Assembly: GCA_003952965.2 (NCBI GenBank) | Contig: CM025851.1 | Span: 11,717,161-11,781,160 of the forward strand | Direction: 5' to 3' | DNA length: 64,000 nucleotides | Source: Morella rubra | Lineage: Eukaryota > Streptophyta > Magnoliopsida > Fagales > Myricaceae | Shown here: in pieces, positions 1-12,791 of the stretch | How the letters are laid out: every line of letters starts with the position of its first letter | How positions within the stretch are numbered: position 1 is the stretch's first letter | Notes under the pieces: generated by a model | Database searches by the model: none | Told to the model about the DNA's origin: nothing | What the model saw: only the letters and a program-made list of their open reading frames with translations | Translations under genes and position numbers: made by a program

Positions 1-3000
1 CACTTGTTATGCTGAATGGACTTCTAATCATGTCGTGTGAAGTCCTTTCGAAGACATGTCCTGATCTAATGCCTGACTGTGACTATTCTTACTGGAACAC
101 TGAAACGACAACTTTGTAGAAACTTGAGAATGGTGGTCTGCAGTCTATTCTCCCTCCAAACGTGAAAAGCTATAGCCGACCTGATCCAACTCCTCCATTG
201 AGCAAACAGAATTGGGCTTTAAAATGCTGGGGAAAAACCTTGAGAGGCATGTTTAAAAGACTTGGGATATCTAGGAGATTTTGGCCTCTTAGGATAAAAA
301 CTTCAATGTAGCTCTGTTTTTAGCAAAGTGCAGGCTGAAACTTGGAAGTTTTCCTTGTTCCTTCAAGTTTACAAGAAAAATTGTCCGCAAATTGGGCCAG
401 ACATCGATAAGATGGTGTTGTCACGCTGATCTACAAATTTGGGCTCTTATCCGAAACACAGTTTAGACTGGAACAATGAACGAAAATCCCTTTACAACCA
501 CCTCTAACTGGCCTTATAGAAGTCTAACGATTGTGTTGGACCCACACATATATTTGCTAGGCCCATTAGGAGTCAGTTCCCCTACGGCCTTGAGGTTGCC
601 CAAGTTTCATAGCCGTTAAAATAGCCTTTAAGGCTGTCCTTAGTTTGTCAAGGAGCTTCTTCCATGGTTCCAATTTGAAATTGCCCATATTGTGGAGAAG
701 ACCCAATTGATTGATACAGGCATACAGCGTCGTACGCCCCGGGCTGTGTTTGGCAGTAAGTTTAGGACCTGCTTGATCTAAGGTACTTTTCTTCTTTTTC
801 TAAGCCTGTACTTGTTGAATAGCCTAACCCACAAAGATTCCTTTTGCAAAGACCGATGGACTTGTGCAGGGTGTAGGATACTTCTCGGCTTTAGCCCACG
901 CTGAACAGGCCGTGCGTGAATTAGTTCCAAAACCGTACTTATCCTGAAACCTAGTTAACTCATGCATGCATTGGTGCTTGGAGGTTCGAACTTCGATTTT
1001 GGCCATGTCATGTGATATGCAACTAATCATATAGCGATTCATTTATTGTTATAACCTCGAGATACTAATTTCAGTACTGTGGTCATTGGTCAAACTTCTC
1101 CTTTGAGATGAAATTGCTCTGGGTGATGGGCCACGGCATTGGTGAAGCTTAGGCTCTGGGTATTAAAGTTTCACATTACCCATGCAGCTAGTTTATAATT
1201 GTACCCACCGGGAAAAAATAATAATAATATAATTGGGCTAGTGCGCTAGTTGACCAAAAGCTCATGATGTAGCTTTAATTTTGGAGCAAAACACAAAAGC
1301 GAGGCCGCTGGCCACGCCGACGGCCACCGGGGCGCGCGGCGTAGAAACAGCCACCCCATGCGTGTGGTGTGGACATGTGTGACATTCAATGCAGAAACGG
1401 ACAAAGTCTCAGGCCACGACGATGCAGTAGGGATCGGAATTTATTGCGTGCCTTTGCCGTCCCTTTCTGCGGGAATCTTTGTTGCTTAATCACAAGGCCG
1501 AAACGCACTGCCCCACCGCACTCGTCGCTCTGTAGTGTGTAGCAGCAGCCTCTCCCAATCACAGTCACAGGTTCGCAGCCCATGGCCCTCCTCAATCCTC
1601 AGCGACAGCATTAGTTTCAAAATTCTCAAATGTCGAAAAGTAGAAGGTTACGTGTCAAGTTTATCTACGAATGCACGAGATTTGTCGGTAGTTATATCTG
1701 TTTTCAACTGTTAATATTTTTTGTCTTCAAATGAGAAGTAAGAGTTCCTTGCACTCATTTTCCCCTTTTTTTTTTCCCGATAGCTCCAAGTATTGAATTA
1801 GTATCATTGTATTAGCATGTTCGTCGTGCAAACATAAGATCATATCTATATTTGATAGATGAAGATTAAATAATTTAGTTATTCTACAACTAGTCATTAG
1901 CTAATTGATTTAACTGTCTGAAAAAAAAAGGTAAAATGTAATGAGGCCTAATTTAACAAAAGATTAGATATTAGGGAAGACCTCCTTCCTAACTAGCTAC
2001 TAATCCAGAGGGAAAGTCAATTTTATTTTATAAATATATCTTACCCTCTTTAACTATTATTTTTATTATTTTACTACCACCAATCATCAATTTCAAATAC
2101 TTTAATAATTTCTGTTAAAATTTGCCTTCAATTTTGACGGAAATCAATTTCTTGCCATCTAAAATTATATCAACGAATCATTTGCGGTTTAAATTGATAA
2201 AAATATTTAACTAAACATGCAAAGTGTCTGAAAAGTGACAATTATCAGGTATAATATGATAAAAATAATAAATTAAAATATAAATTATCAAGATATTCAT
2301 ACGGAAAGGATCTAAAGAATATTCATATTTATTAGAGGAAGTTATTTATTTTAAATGGCCTAGCAAACAGACTCCACTAGGTACAAAAACTAGACAATTA
2401 CTTGATCGGTGTCGGTAGTATTCATATCACAAAAAAAATTTGTCCAACCACTGCCTCCTTCCAAACTTTGAGCTGACAGCCGTGAGCCAAATCAAAAATA
2501 AGCAAACCAAAAATACAAAATCTAAGTAAAAAAATAAAAATATTTAATGATGTGATTTCACCGTAGGGTCAGCAGTAACGACAGAGATTCCAACATGGGC
2601 CCTCTTGTGGTCCCCACGCGTCACGTCCCAACACGTCACAGACGAGATTCAACACAGCATGTGGGGACAGCGGGTCATCTCCAGACACGTCGAAGACAGC
2701 AACCCTCTGCACGTGACAAGGACCGTTTACAGTTTAAACACGTACATCAGTTTTGCCGCAAGGGAACGAAAGGCTGTACTGCGGAGTAAGCGTGGCCGGT
2801 TTGGTTGGACCACTCCGCACGTTAGTCCATATCAAACACTTGATGGACACAACATTTGCGTCTTTCTCACTATTTTTCCTTGGGTAAAAACGAAGAGCAA
2901 AACTTACCCAAAAAAAAAAAAAAAAAAACGAAGAACAATTGGCTACGACACAAACAAAACGAAGAAACAATTAGCCAAGAAAAAAAGAAAGGAAGAAACA

Positions 3001-5990
3001 ATGGACACCAGCGTGGTTCTTATCAGAGGCTCATGAAGAAATTAGACAACCACAAGACAATCTCATTGTTTTCAGGGACCCCATTATGTATTAGGAAAAG
3101 GGTTGGATAGGGTGTGGTGAGGCAGTTTGTTTAAGGTGTAAGCAAACGGGGGAGGAGGAGAAAAAGTCGAACTACATTGATGAGAGGTCAATTAATTAGC
3201 ATTAATTGATGGGTCATGTATTTTAAAGTTTTGTTGAAGAGGAGGTTTGGGTAGATGGGTTGAGACAAATGGGTGTCGTTCTCGATGTTTGTTTCGTCTT
3301 CAATTGCCTTTGCTCCATCCCAGCATCAGGTCCATTTGTGGTTAATATATCTGGTTAGAGGGTCTCTTTCTCCTTGTTTGGAATTATTGCAGACTCTCTA
3401 GAAAGGCGGAAAGCCTCATCTTCGTCCGACTGCTTGAGAGACAGGCTATTAATAAAAAAATGTCGTCTGCTTGAAGATAAGGTTGAGAAGAAATGGCCAA
3501 GATCCTCGGAAATGAAAAACAAACACAAGACACTCAAAAAAAGTTGAGAAGAAATGAGAATTTACCATCCCGCTTGTTTAAACATTCTATAACATTTTTA
3601 TGTGATAGAGTCGTAGAGTTCTGTGGTTTGCCCGAGTTCACCCGGTTTTATTGATTTCTTTCCTGCATTTAATTGGAACAAGGAGCAGTGTCGTGACGTA
3701 TTGGAGTTGACATTTGTTTCACCTTTTGTTCTTGTACGTTCTAAATTTTAGGATTTTGTTAAAATTCTAAATTTCGTAGCTTAATTTCTATCAACTTTTC
3801 ATAGAAACTTTAAATCTCTGCTATTTTTTTTTTTTTTTCTGAAGTTCGTAGAAATCTAAGTAGGCATTGAATACAGATTTTACCCGCTAAGAAAAGTATG
3901 ACATAACTTTTGTAGACATGTAATCACAATCATTTGAATTTTTTTTGCCGGAAAAGCAATGCATCAAAGAAGAAAGAAAACCCACGCAGAACAGAGTAGA
4001 ACAGAACATAAATTTTTGTTATTCTATTTATATATTCTCTGTTCTAGCTTGTTATGGAGTTTCCGTCGAGTACTTCCCAAAAGAGTATTGAAAAACAAAA
4101 AAACAAAAACCTAAAGGCGCCTACATAGATTGGTACAGACCAAGTATTTAGAACCAGATACTACCAGAGCCCGGCCGAGGAAAAAAGAAAGAAAAAACAG
4201 AGACATACCAAATCCGCAGCGGTATTGTGCTTTGGGTGGTAAGGACAGTAGAGGTTTCGCTTTCTGGTAGTTAAGACTTAAGAGTACACCAATATTAATG
4301 TTTGGTAGTCCTGTTTTTATTGCACCTGCTCCATTAGGGAGGCATGTGTCTATTCTATCACTATAAATATAGATGTAACAGTGCGCAGGACTCCGATCAT
4401 CATCTTGGAAGCTCCATCGTAGAGGAAAATCCAAGCTAGCATCGAGAGATCTTTAAGCAATTGGTGGATTTTTGTGGCAAGGCAATTGGCGCAACCACCT
4501 TTTTTGTTGTTCCCTTCGAAAGTGGCATTTTAAACCAACGTACTAAAACTAGACTCACCGATGTCGTCGGCTTGATATTTTGGCTTTATCATGTTATGCT
4601 CTCCGAGTCACGGTCTATACCGAATTACTTCCTCTCCACGTCTAGTGCTTTAATCTTTCAATTCAAACACCAAAACTTCATCCAAAATATACAAGGAAAA
4701 GGAGTTTCTACGAGCCGAAGATGAACGGGCTCTGAGTCATCAAAAACTCACAGTCAATTCTATCTCTTTGGGTAAGCATTTAAAACCAAAGTTTCCAATT
4801 CCAACAAACTGCGAAGTTGCTTTTTTTTACTAAGCTGTCCTCCCTCTGATCTCTACGATTACCACGACCAAATCTCTCGTTTCCGACCCAAAAACTCGGG
4901 GAACACTCAACAACCCAGTGAGAACAGAGTCTTGGTGTTGACCGACAACCATGGTGAGCTAAACCTTATCGCTGGGTCAGTTAATCAGGGTTAGCCCCGA
5001 AGAGTTAGGGCCTCTGAAAACATGAACTTGACTGTGGTTGGTGTTCATGGTTATGGGTTGCCATAATTTCAGGAACGCACAAGAAACTCGTGATACATTG
5101 ACGGTAGAATGGTACCGCGATTCTTCGGCATTTGGGGTTCTTACTGAGTGAAAAAAATCCCGTAACGATGGAAAATTATCTATACAGTATTTGTCAAACT
5201 AAATTTAATCGTTACGATTCTTTCTTCCTCGTCATTTTTTCATTTACGTTTTTCACTCTATTATTTATTACTTATATTTTTTCACTTTTTCACTAAATTT
5301 TTTTTTTTATTATTATTTTTTTTTATCAACTTTTACTCCCAGACACTATGCTACTTTCGGGTAAATTCAATGGCTGTTTCTCTGGAGACATTAAGCAGAT
5401 TTAACCTGTACCTGCTTTATGTCGCGTGCAATACAGTTACAGTTGTTGTCCTTGCTATTGCTACTGTGCTGTCCGGAACTGAATTGATATAATTTTTTTT
5501 TTTTTTCTTAGTAAAAAATTTCTGGTAATGGTTTTAAGGCAGGAGAGAACCCACGACTCCGTCCGTCCATCCACTCCACCGCGTCACTGGGTCAACTGCC
5601 CAGGAAGTAAAAAATTGCGGGTGAACAACTGTCAAACAATCAAGCGTTAAAGCACGCGCCTTAACCGAGAGTAAGACTGAATGAAGATTTGGAAAAAAAG
5701 AGAGTAAACCAACCAAAAGTGAGTTTGTTCAGTGAACCAGTGTTTAAGATCTGCAATAGAAACAGAAACAGCGACAGAAATGGAAAAAAGAAATTCACCT
5801 GAATGTTGGCAATTGGTCTACGTTTGACTTTTCAAGATCCCAGGAAGCGAAAAAAAAAAAAAACAGTGCCAGTTTTTTCCACTATATTTGTTTCTGTTCC
5901 GTCAAATCTCTCACTGAGTCTCTCTCCCACTCATTTCCAGCAGTCTGGTCGGCAAAGAAGAAGCCCCGGGTGCTCTGCTTAAAATACTTT
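1..5990. other. Intergenic region without a recognisable gene
   Basis: No reading frame here resembles a known protein, and no tRNA or rRNA was seen. The first 1 kb is less AT-rich and could be an old, decayed transposon or gene remnant, but I cannot name it. From about 1.7 to 2.6 kb the DNA is strongly AT-rich. A good TATA-like stretch lies at 4362-4370, followed by a pyrimidine-rich start-like region, but no coding exon or hairpin that I trust follows it. Several T or A homopolymers (for example near 2920, 3825 and 5500) explain the low-complexity frames. Confidence 0.5.
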
Positions 5991-6239
5991 TACACACGCA
6001 CGTCCGCACTCCAACCCTCCGTCACGACCCTCAGTCATATTCTGGCTTTCGCAAGAATTTGGCTCTGAGAATTTCTCAAGCACTCTCTCTCTCTCTGTTT
6101 CTTTGTATTTGATTTCCGTGGAGAAGGCTTGTTGAAGCAATTACTATTTCGCTGGAGGATATCCAAGTCCTAAGACAGTAGAGCTCTTTGAGGCCGAAGT
6201 GCGTCTGTTAATTTATTTTCGTTTAGCGTAGACAAGAAG

Positions 6240-6586
6240 GTAAACGAGGCTCGTTTCTTCGTCTATCTTCAAAATTTTCTGATGGAAGTATTCTCCTTTA
6301 ATGATATATCGTTTGGTTGCCGCGGAACCTGACGGAAAGTTGGAAAAGCTTTAGTTTTTTTTTTTTGCGTGTTCACTTGGTTATGTCGAGGAACATTGAA
6401 AAGATCACATCAACTCTCAGTTGTTTTGTTCTGATTTGTTTTGATTTTCTGTAAATGGTTCAGTTTTCTCAGCAGCCAAACAGGACAATATTCTCTCTGG
6501 TTGTAATCTATGTGTGCATATAAATTTATTTTCGCTGGAATATATTCTTTCTTACTTGAGGTTTTTGAATCTTTGCGTGGTTGCAG
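6240..6586 (+). other. Probable intron in the 5' leader of the ARF gene
   Basis: A donor-like GT after AAGAAG at 6240 and an acceptor TTGCAG ending at 6586 bracket a T-rich stretch. The acceptor lies only 21 bases before the ATG at 6608. The sequence upstream of 6240 has CT-rich leader-like composition (CT repeat near 6081-6095). Leader introns are common in ARF genes of this class. The donor position is a guess; the acceptor is better supported. Confidence 0.5.
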
Positions 6587-6607
6587 TCGAGGAGTCTGAG
6601 TTTTACG

Positions 6608-9366
6608 ATGATTACGGTGATGGATACTGTAAAAGAAGTACCAGTGAGGAACTCAGACAAGTGCTTGGATTCGCAGCTATGGCACGCCTGTGCTGGTGGG
6701 ATGGTTCAAATGCCGCCCATTAATTCAAAGGTCTTCTACTTCCCTCAGGGCCACGCCGAACACGCTCTCGGGGGCGTCGCGGAAATAGGGGTTTCTCGGA
6801 TTCCCTCACTCATTCTCTGCAGGGTCTCTGCTATAAGATATATGGCAGACCGTGAGACGGATGAGGTTTTTGCCAAAATAAAGTTAATACCTTTGAGAGA
6901 CAATGAATGGGACTTTGAGGATGATGGTTTTGCAGGAAATTGTGGGATTGAGGGGCACGAAAAACCAGTCTCTTTTGCTAAAACATTGACACAATCAGAT
7001 GCAAACAATGGTGGGGGTTTCTCTGTGCCTCGTTACTGTGCTGAAACTATCTTTCCTCGCCTGGATTATACCGCCGAGCCGCCGGTTCAAACCATTTTAG
7101 CCAAGGATGTGCATGGTGGGATTTGGAAGTTTAGGCACATATACAGAGGGACGCCTCGTCGTCACCTCTTGACGACAGGGTGGAGTAATTTTGTGAACCA
7201 GAAGAAACTTGTTGCAGGGGACTCGATCGTGTTCTTGAGAGCGGAGAACGGGGATCTTTGTGTTGGGATAAGGAGGGCTAAGAGGGGTATTGGCGGTGGA
7301 ACCGACTACGCTTCTGGGTGGAATCGCGAGGTTGCAAGTTGTGGCTCTCCTTTCGGAAGGTATTCTGGGTTTTCGATGGGGGGTGAGAATAAATCGCTGA
7401 GAAGAAATCTCGGTGGGGAATTGAAGGGAAGCGCGAAGGTTGAGTCTGTTGTGGAAGCTGCAACTCGTGCAGCTAACGGGCAGACCTTAGAGGTCGTGTA
7501 CTATCCTCGTGCAAGCACACCTGAGTTTTTTGTTAAGGCCTCTGCTGTGAGAGCTGCAATGCAAATTCAGTGGTCCTCTGGGATGAGATTTAAAATGCCT
7601 TTTGAAACTGAGGATTCTTCTAGGATAAGCTGGTTCATGGGAACCATATCTTCTGTTCAGGTTGCCGATCCTGTCCGTTGGCCTGATTCTCCATGGCGTC
7701 TTTTACAGGTACAGTGTATCTTGGGATGCATCTCATGTCCTTGCAAATTCGTATGTCTGTTATCCAAACCAGAGATTTGTTGTTGCTTACAGCTTCATGG
7801 ATGGTTTGTGCATGAATAGGTTCTATAGTCAATAAAAGATTATCCTCAAAGCCAATGGTGCGTTAATTGAGGTTTATATTTGAAAACGTACCTCAAAATG
7901 AACTGCCAGAGATAGAGATTCCAATTTCTATGAACAACATAAAATCTTGAAGTCATATATAACAGCTCACTTGGATTATTGAGAACTAGTCATTTCGTGT
8001 CTAATTTTTGTCTCAGATCCAATGCTTCTTCGTTTTGAGCATTCTGAACCTTTCATGTCAATGATCTTCCTCGCCAATCATCACATTCTTGTATATTTTT
8101 TCCCACCAGATACACAAATGTGGTATTTTCAATTTATATGCTAATTTGAAGAAGGCAAATTCTAATCCTGTGTAGTAGGAAGAGCTGTTTATCCATGGTT
8201 GTAGCACACAGTCATGCATCGACAATGTACTGGTCCTGTTAGGGTTGGCTTGAATGTGTTCTGTTTTTATAAATTTGTGTCTAATGAATTCTTTGCTAAA
8301 TACCATCTATCAGGTAGCATGGGACGAGCCAGATTTGCTCCAAAATGTGAAGTGTGTTAGCCCGTGGTTGGTGGAAGTTGTATCAAACATGCCACTCATC
8401 CATCTTCCCCCATTCTCTCCTCCAAGAAAAAAGTTGCGGCTTACACAGCACCCAGATTATTCCCCTATTAGCCAGTCTCCAATGCCATCTTTTTCCAGCA
8501 ACCTCCTTAATCCCAGCAGCTCCTTGTGTGGTATCTCAGACAAAATTGCTGCAGGCATACAGGGAGCCAGGCATGCTCAATTTGGAATATCTTCAGATCT
8601 CCACAACAACAAACTGCAGTCGAGTTCGTTTCCAATTGGTTTTCAGCAGCGTGATCATGCTGCTCCACCTCCTAGAGTTCCTTGCGGCAAGTGCATGGAC
8701 AGTGCTGAAAAGAATGGGATATCTTGCTTGCTGACAATAGGAAATTCCAACCAGAATCTGAAGGAGGACAATGAAGTAAAGACGCCCCACATCGTATTGT
8801 TTGGTCAACTAATTCCGACAGAGCAGCAAATTTCTAAGAGCTCTTCCGGTGATACAACTGGAAACAGCTTGTCAGACGGGAGTCTTGAGAAGATGGCCTA
8901 CTTCTCCGATGGCTCTGGTTCGGTTTTACATCAGAATGTTTCACTGGAATCTTCGGATGGAGGGTCTCCCTGGTACAGAGATCACCGAAAAAATGATCTT
9001 GCTTTAGAGACAGGTCATTGCAAAGTTTTCTTGGAATCAGACAATGTTGGTCGGACCCTCGACCTATCGGTTCTTGGGTCATACGAAGAACTGCATGGAA
9101 AGCTAGCCAACATGTTTGGCATGGAGAGTTCGCAGATGCTGAGCAACATGCTCTACCAAGATGCAGTAGGTGCTGTTAAAAGCACTGGAGATGAAACCTT
9201 TAGGTACTAAAATCTGCCTTTTTGATTTACCAACCTTTTCAGTTTGGGATTAGAGAAATAGAGAGCGACTCTTGATTTGTTTTAATTCATTTGCAGCAAG
9301 TTTGTGAAGACAGCGAGAAGGCTAACCATTCTTACAGATTCCAACAGCGACAACATAGGAAGATAG
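6608..9366 (+). CDS. ARF16: Auxin response factor, ARF10/16 clade (miR160-regulated, probable repressor)
   Basis: Three coding exons join in frame: 6608-7708, 8314-9203 and 9297-9366, giving about 686 aa, the usual length for this clade. The start is the ATG at 6608 (MITVMDTV), 12 bases before a second in-frame ATG. A plant B3 DNA-binding domain spans about residues 122-227 (FAKTLTQSDANNGGG through GDLCVGIRRAKR). The ARF dimerisation/ancillary domain runs to the end of exon 1 (WRLLQ). Exon 2 opens with VAWDEPDLLQN, then a Ser/Pro-rich middle region. A C-terminal PB1 (Aux/IAA-type) domain starts at CKVFLESDNVGRTLDLS and finishes in exon 3 (KFVKTARRLTIL). The family is nuclear and binds auxin response elements; members with a middle region like this repress transcription. 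ARF16 versus ARF10 is inferred from the N-terminus and is not certain. Confidence 0.93.
8553..8573 (+). promoter_or_regulatory. miR160 target site in the ARF coding sequence
   Basis: A 21-base stretch in exon 2, beginning AGGCATACAGG and ending CCAGGCA, is complementary to the conserved plant miR160. It sits in the middle region between the DNA-binding and PB1 domains, where ARF10, ARF16 and ARF17 carry their site. The family is known to be cleaved by miR160-guided AGO1. The match looks complete apart from the first base, which commonly varies. Confidence 0.93.
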
Positions 9367-12300
9367 AGAAGGAGCAGAAAAATCCGTTAATTGTACAGTT
9401 GAATCACCGACTCTGTAGTCGCGACTTCCATCTAACTACTTTATGTTTTGGAGACTAGTGGGAGATCCCCCACTTCAATCCAATTTTGCAACACTGTAGT
9501 TTAAGTTGTTTCGTATTGGTTTGATAATGCCAAATTCCATTCTGCAAATCTTGGTATTATGTCCGAGCTTCGCTCACAAATCAGATAGCTACGTGCAATA
9601 GAAGGAAATTTCCTTTGCCAGAACATGGACCCAGGGGATGCTAAATGCTGACTACATATGTAAAGCACCAAACCATTCTAACGAGTGAAACTCAGGACAG
9701 TGAGGGCATCTGCTAGACTGCATTCAGACGACCAGCGATAAAAATCTCATCAGGGCTCGCTTCTTTTACCGCTAAAATAAAGTAATCGAATTTTGCGTCT
9801 TTCGAGTGATGGAAATCCGACGAACAAGGTGATGCAGAGAAACCGTTGTGCATTTAACATCGGCCGATTTTTTTTTATGGGAACAAGTAACAACTGAATG
9901 TTTTCATCGGCATCTTAGGATAACGTAGCCTTTACATGGACCACGACCAAAAGAGTAGCGCATCATGACAAAGTAGAAACGGTTTGCCGAGTGTTGAGGC
10001 ATGAGAAGCGAGGCACTTGTTACGCCGATATATTTCCACAGAAGCAGGAACAGCTTGTCATTGTCGCCCCTATTGGCCTAGGTCAGAAATAAAAACAATT
10101 TGCCAAATCAACAACCTTACTGGCATTTACGAAACTCCAGCCCACTAATCGAGTGATGATTCCAAACTCTAAAGTGATTGTTTCCGCGATCTTCCTCCTC
10201 TGTGGTCAAAACTCAAAACCTGCTTTCTATCTAGTTTATTGTCGGCTTATTTTAAACGACTCAACCCTTTGCAGTTCTTCAATAAAATATGCCTGTCGTG
10301 ACGAAGCATCACTGTTACTGTTAGCCATGTACTTCACCTCCTGTGCTTCTATGGAGTCAAGATATATATGTTTAATTTTACCAACAATACAATAGCTCTG
10401 ACATATATTATTGCTAGTCAAAATGGGCCACCGCCTTGAAGCTGCTAGTGTTTTCCTTAGCTACCTTCTGAGAGTTGTGTTCTTTGAAGTTGTTGTATCA
10501 AGGAGACTGATTCATAGGTCAAGGAATCCCTAACCCTACTCTAGCTTTGATTTTGCTCTTTAAGATCACTAGCTGGAAGCAGAGATATGCAAGGAACAAT
10601 GTGCAGATTTATTAGAAGACAGACAGGACACACTTTCGGGGCGTGGAAATTGGATCGAAGAGCAATGAACTACGACGTGTGTGAAAAAACAATTGCAATG
10701 AAGCAAGACAGTGGCAAATCCCAAGGCAATTAGATAGAAAAAATGTACCAACGGTTAGAAATCAAAGGCCACTAGGCCAAGGTCAACCACTTGCCACAAT
10801 GTTAGAGGAAACAACGCAATTATTTTACACTCTGTTTGCCAGTTTTATATTCAGAGACAAGGCGATGAATTTCAGAACTCACAGCAGGTTTCGATGGCTT
10901 GGATTGGGTGTCAACTGTCAAGCTGCTCTTAACATATTATTTTAGCGACCGAGATCCAAGAATTCCATAGATATGTTCACAGTCAAACCGTGAAATCAGA
11001 TTTCCAACATGGGAACCCGAGCACTCCAGCCTGTTCTCCAAATTGTCTGTCCCTTTTTTAATTAAACGGATGGGAAAACAGACCACAGGACAAGGAACAT
11101 TGAGACCTGTTCTCTGTATTCTTTATTCCGATTGCTCGAAGAAGTCAACTCCCAGTTTGTCAAACATCATCGTGTGTGGTGAATACATTTTGTTTTGCTG
11201 AAGATCCTGGAATGGAAGACGAACCCACAAAACAGCTCGGAAGATGGATAAGGAGTTTATTAATTGAGTTTAAAAGAATCTGCCGTGCACATGAACGAGA
11301 ATACAGAACTCTATTTGAAATTTTAAGTCGGAGCGTTGGTATCTAGTGGTCTCAGTCGTTGTCATGTGTTGAAAGGAGCTCATGCCTCTGACAAAGATGT
11401 GATTTTAAGGTTGAACATTCGTTGTATATTTCAGATCCATAAACAGTGAAACCATTTCTGCATCACATAATGGTCGGTGCGAAACTGAAACAAAACAAAT
11501 ACTGTGATGTCTTTTTGCCAGATAAGGGGCAAGCTCTCTTTCCCCTAATCAACAGTGTAGGGGCCAAGTGTTTTGCCTGGCCACGACTCATTATTCGCCA
11601 TCGAATATTATACATTCAATATATATATATATGTCTACGGAAGGATGGAACATCTTTTTTTAAAAAAAAAATTTGAATATTTACGATGTACAAATGTATA
11701 ACCAAAATTATAAGATACTAGAGAAATGTATCACCAAAAAAATTAGAGTTAAGTGGAGCGCACTTATTTCTAGCTAATATTTCAGATATACTACTCCAGA
11801 GTCCAGATGGAAATTTTATGATAATATATTTATGAAAATAATTATTGTTCTACTTTTTAGTAAATACACCAGTTATCTCTTCAACTCTGGCATGTATGGT
11901 ACGGAATTTGGGTAAATCAGCTCTGTTTACGTTTAAATGGAGCTCGCCCAACCAAAAGCAACAGACAAGTCTGAAGTTTCAGGTTCGGATATGCCCAGAG
12001 GACATAGTGGGCCTCTGGGCAGTTTGGCTCCAGTACTGTAGGCACAGCATTTTGACTGGAATTTGGATCGATTCGTGGACGTACATGGAAACCTCAGGGA
12101 ATATGGACCTAAGGCTACTGGACTGCGCCTAAATTGGGCCATGGAGTACTGTTTGTGTTTTTTTTTTCTTTTTTCTCGATGGACCATGGGGTACTTTTTT
12201 TCTCCAATAAGGGCCATGGGGTACGTTTCCTAGGAATTGGACTTTCTCCCAACCTGACCATCTTGTGCGTATTAAGAAATGAAGTCTGTTTGCTTGATCG

Positions 12301-12790
12301 CGGACTCTCTTGACCTGAACAAGTTTGGATAAGAGCTTGAGCCCTGAAATGTATCTCAGCGGATATTTTTGCTAAACAATTATTTATCTCCTCTTTTGTA
12401 TCCTTATTTTGTAGGGTTTTCACTTTAAATGTTAAAAATAGGTCCAAATTACTGAATTCGTCACATTTAGCTCTAAAATTATCCAAATTTATCAAAACTA
12501 GCCCTGTTTATAGAATCCAACCACTAATATTGTGCCACATAATTCTTTTTTTTCTTTTTTTTTTTCATATCCTATGACAGGATGAACATTGATGCATTTT
12601 GATAATTTTAGGACTAATTGTAACAATTTGATAGTTTGAACATGTTTTTAACATTTTGAGGTAAGTTTATGGGCTTAAGGTGACATTTCTCCTATTTTTG
12701 TTTGTGAAAAAATAAATACATTTTTCATCAACCAACTATTAACGTACTGACACATTCCACCTTGAATTGTTAATTTTATTACATTTCGGC
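9367..12790. other. ARF 3' flank and intergenic DNA
   Basis: No coding region is recognisable. The first ~200 bases are probably the ARF 3' UTR. The rest is mixed-composition DNA turning AT-rich after 11.6 kb. Between about 12.1 and 12.7 kb there are short repeated pieces (GGGCCATGG with GTAC nearby, several times) and MITE-like AT-rich sequence, but I could not define element ends. Confidence 0.45.
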
Positions 12791-12791
12791 C

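Noticed and set aside
2605-3036. A 143-codon open frame
   Set aside because: It runs through an A homopolymer (Lys-rich end) and resembles no protein; judged accidental.
4461-4724. Open frame downstream of a TATA-like box
   Set aside because: It begins at a TTG, has no family resemblance, and no splice continuation was found.
6581-6607. Coding start of the ARF upstream of 6608
   Set aside because: The open frame extends to 6581 only through a TTG codon; 6581-6586 is the acceptor of a leader intron, and the conserved N-terminus starts at the ATG at 6608.
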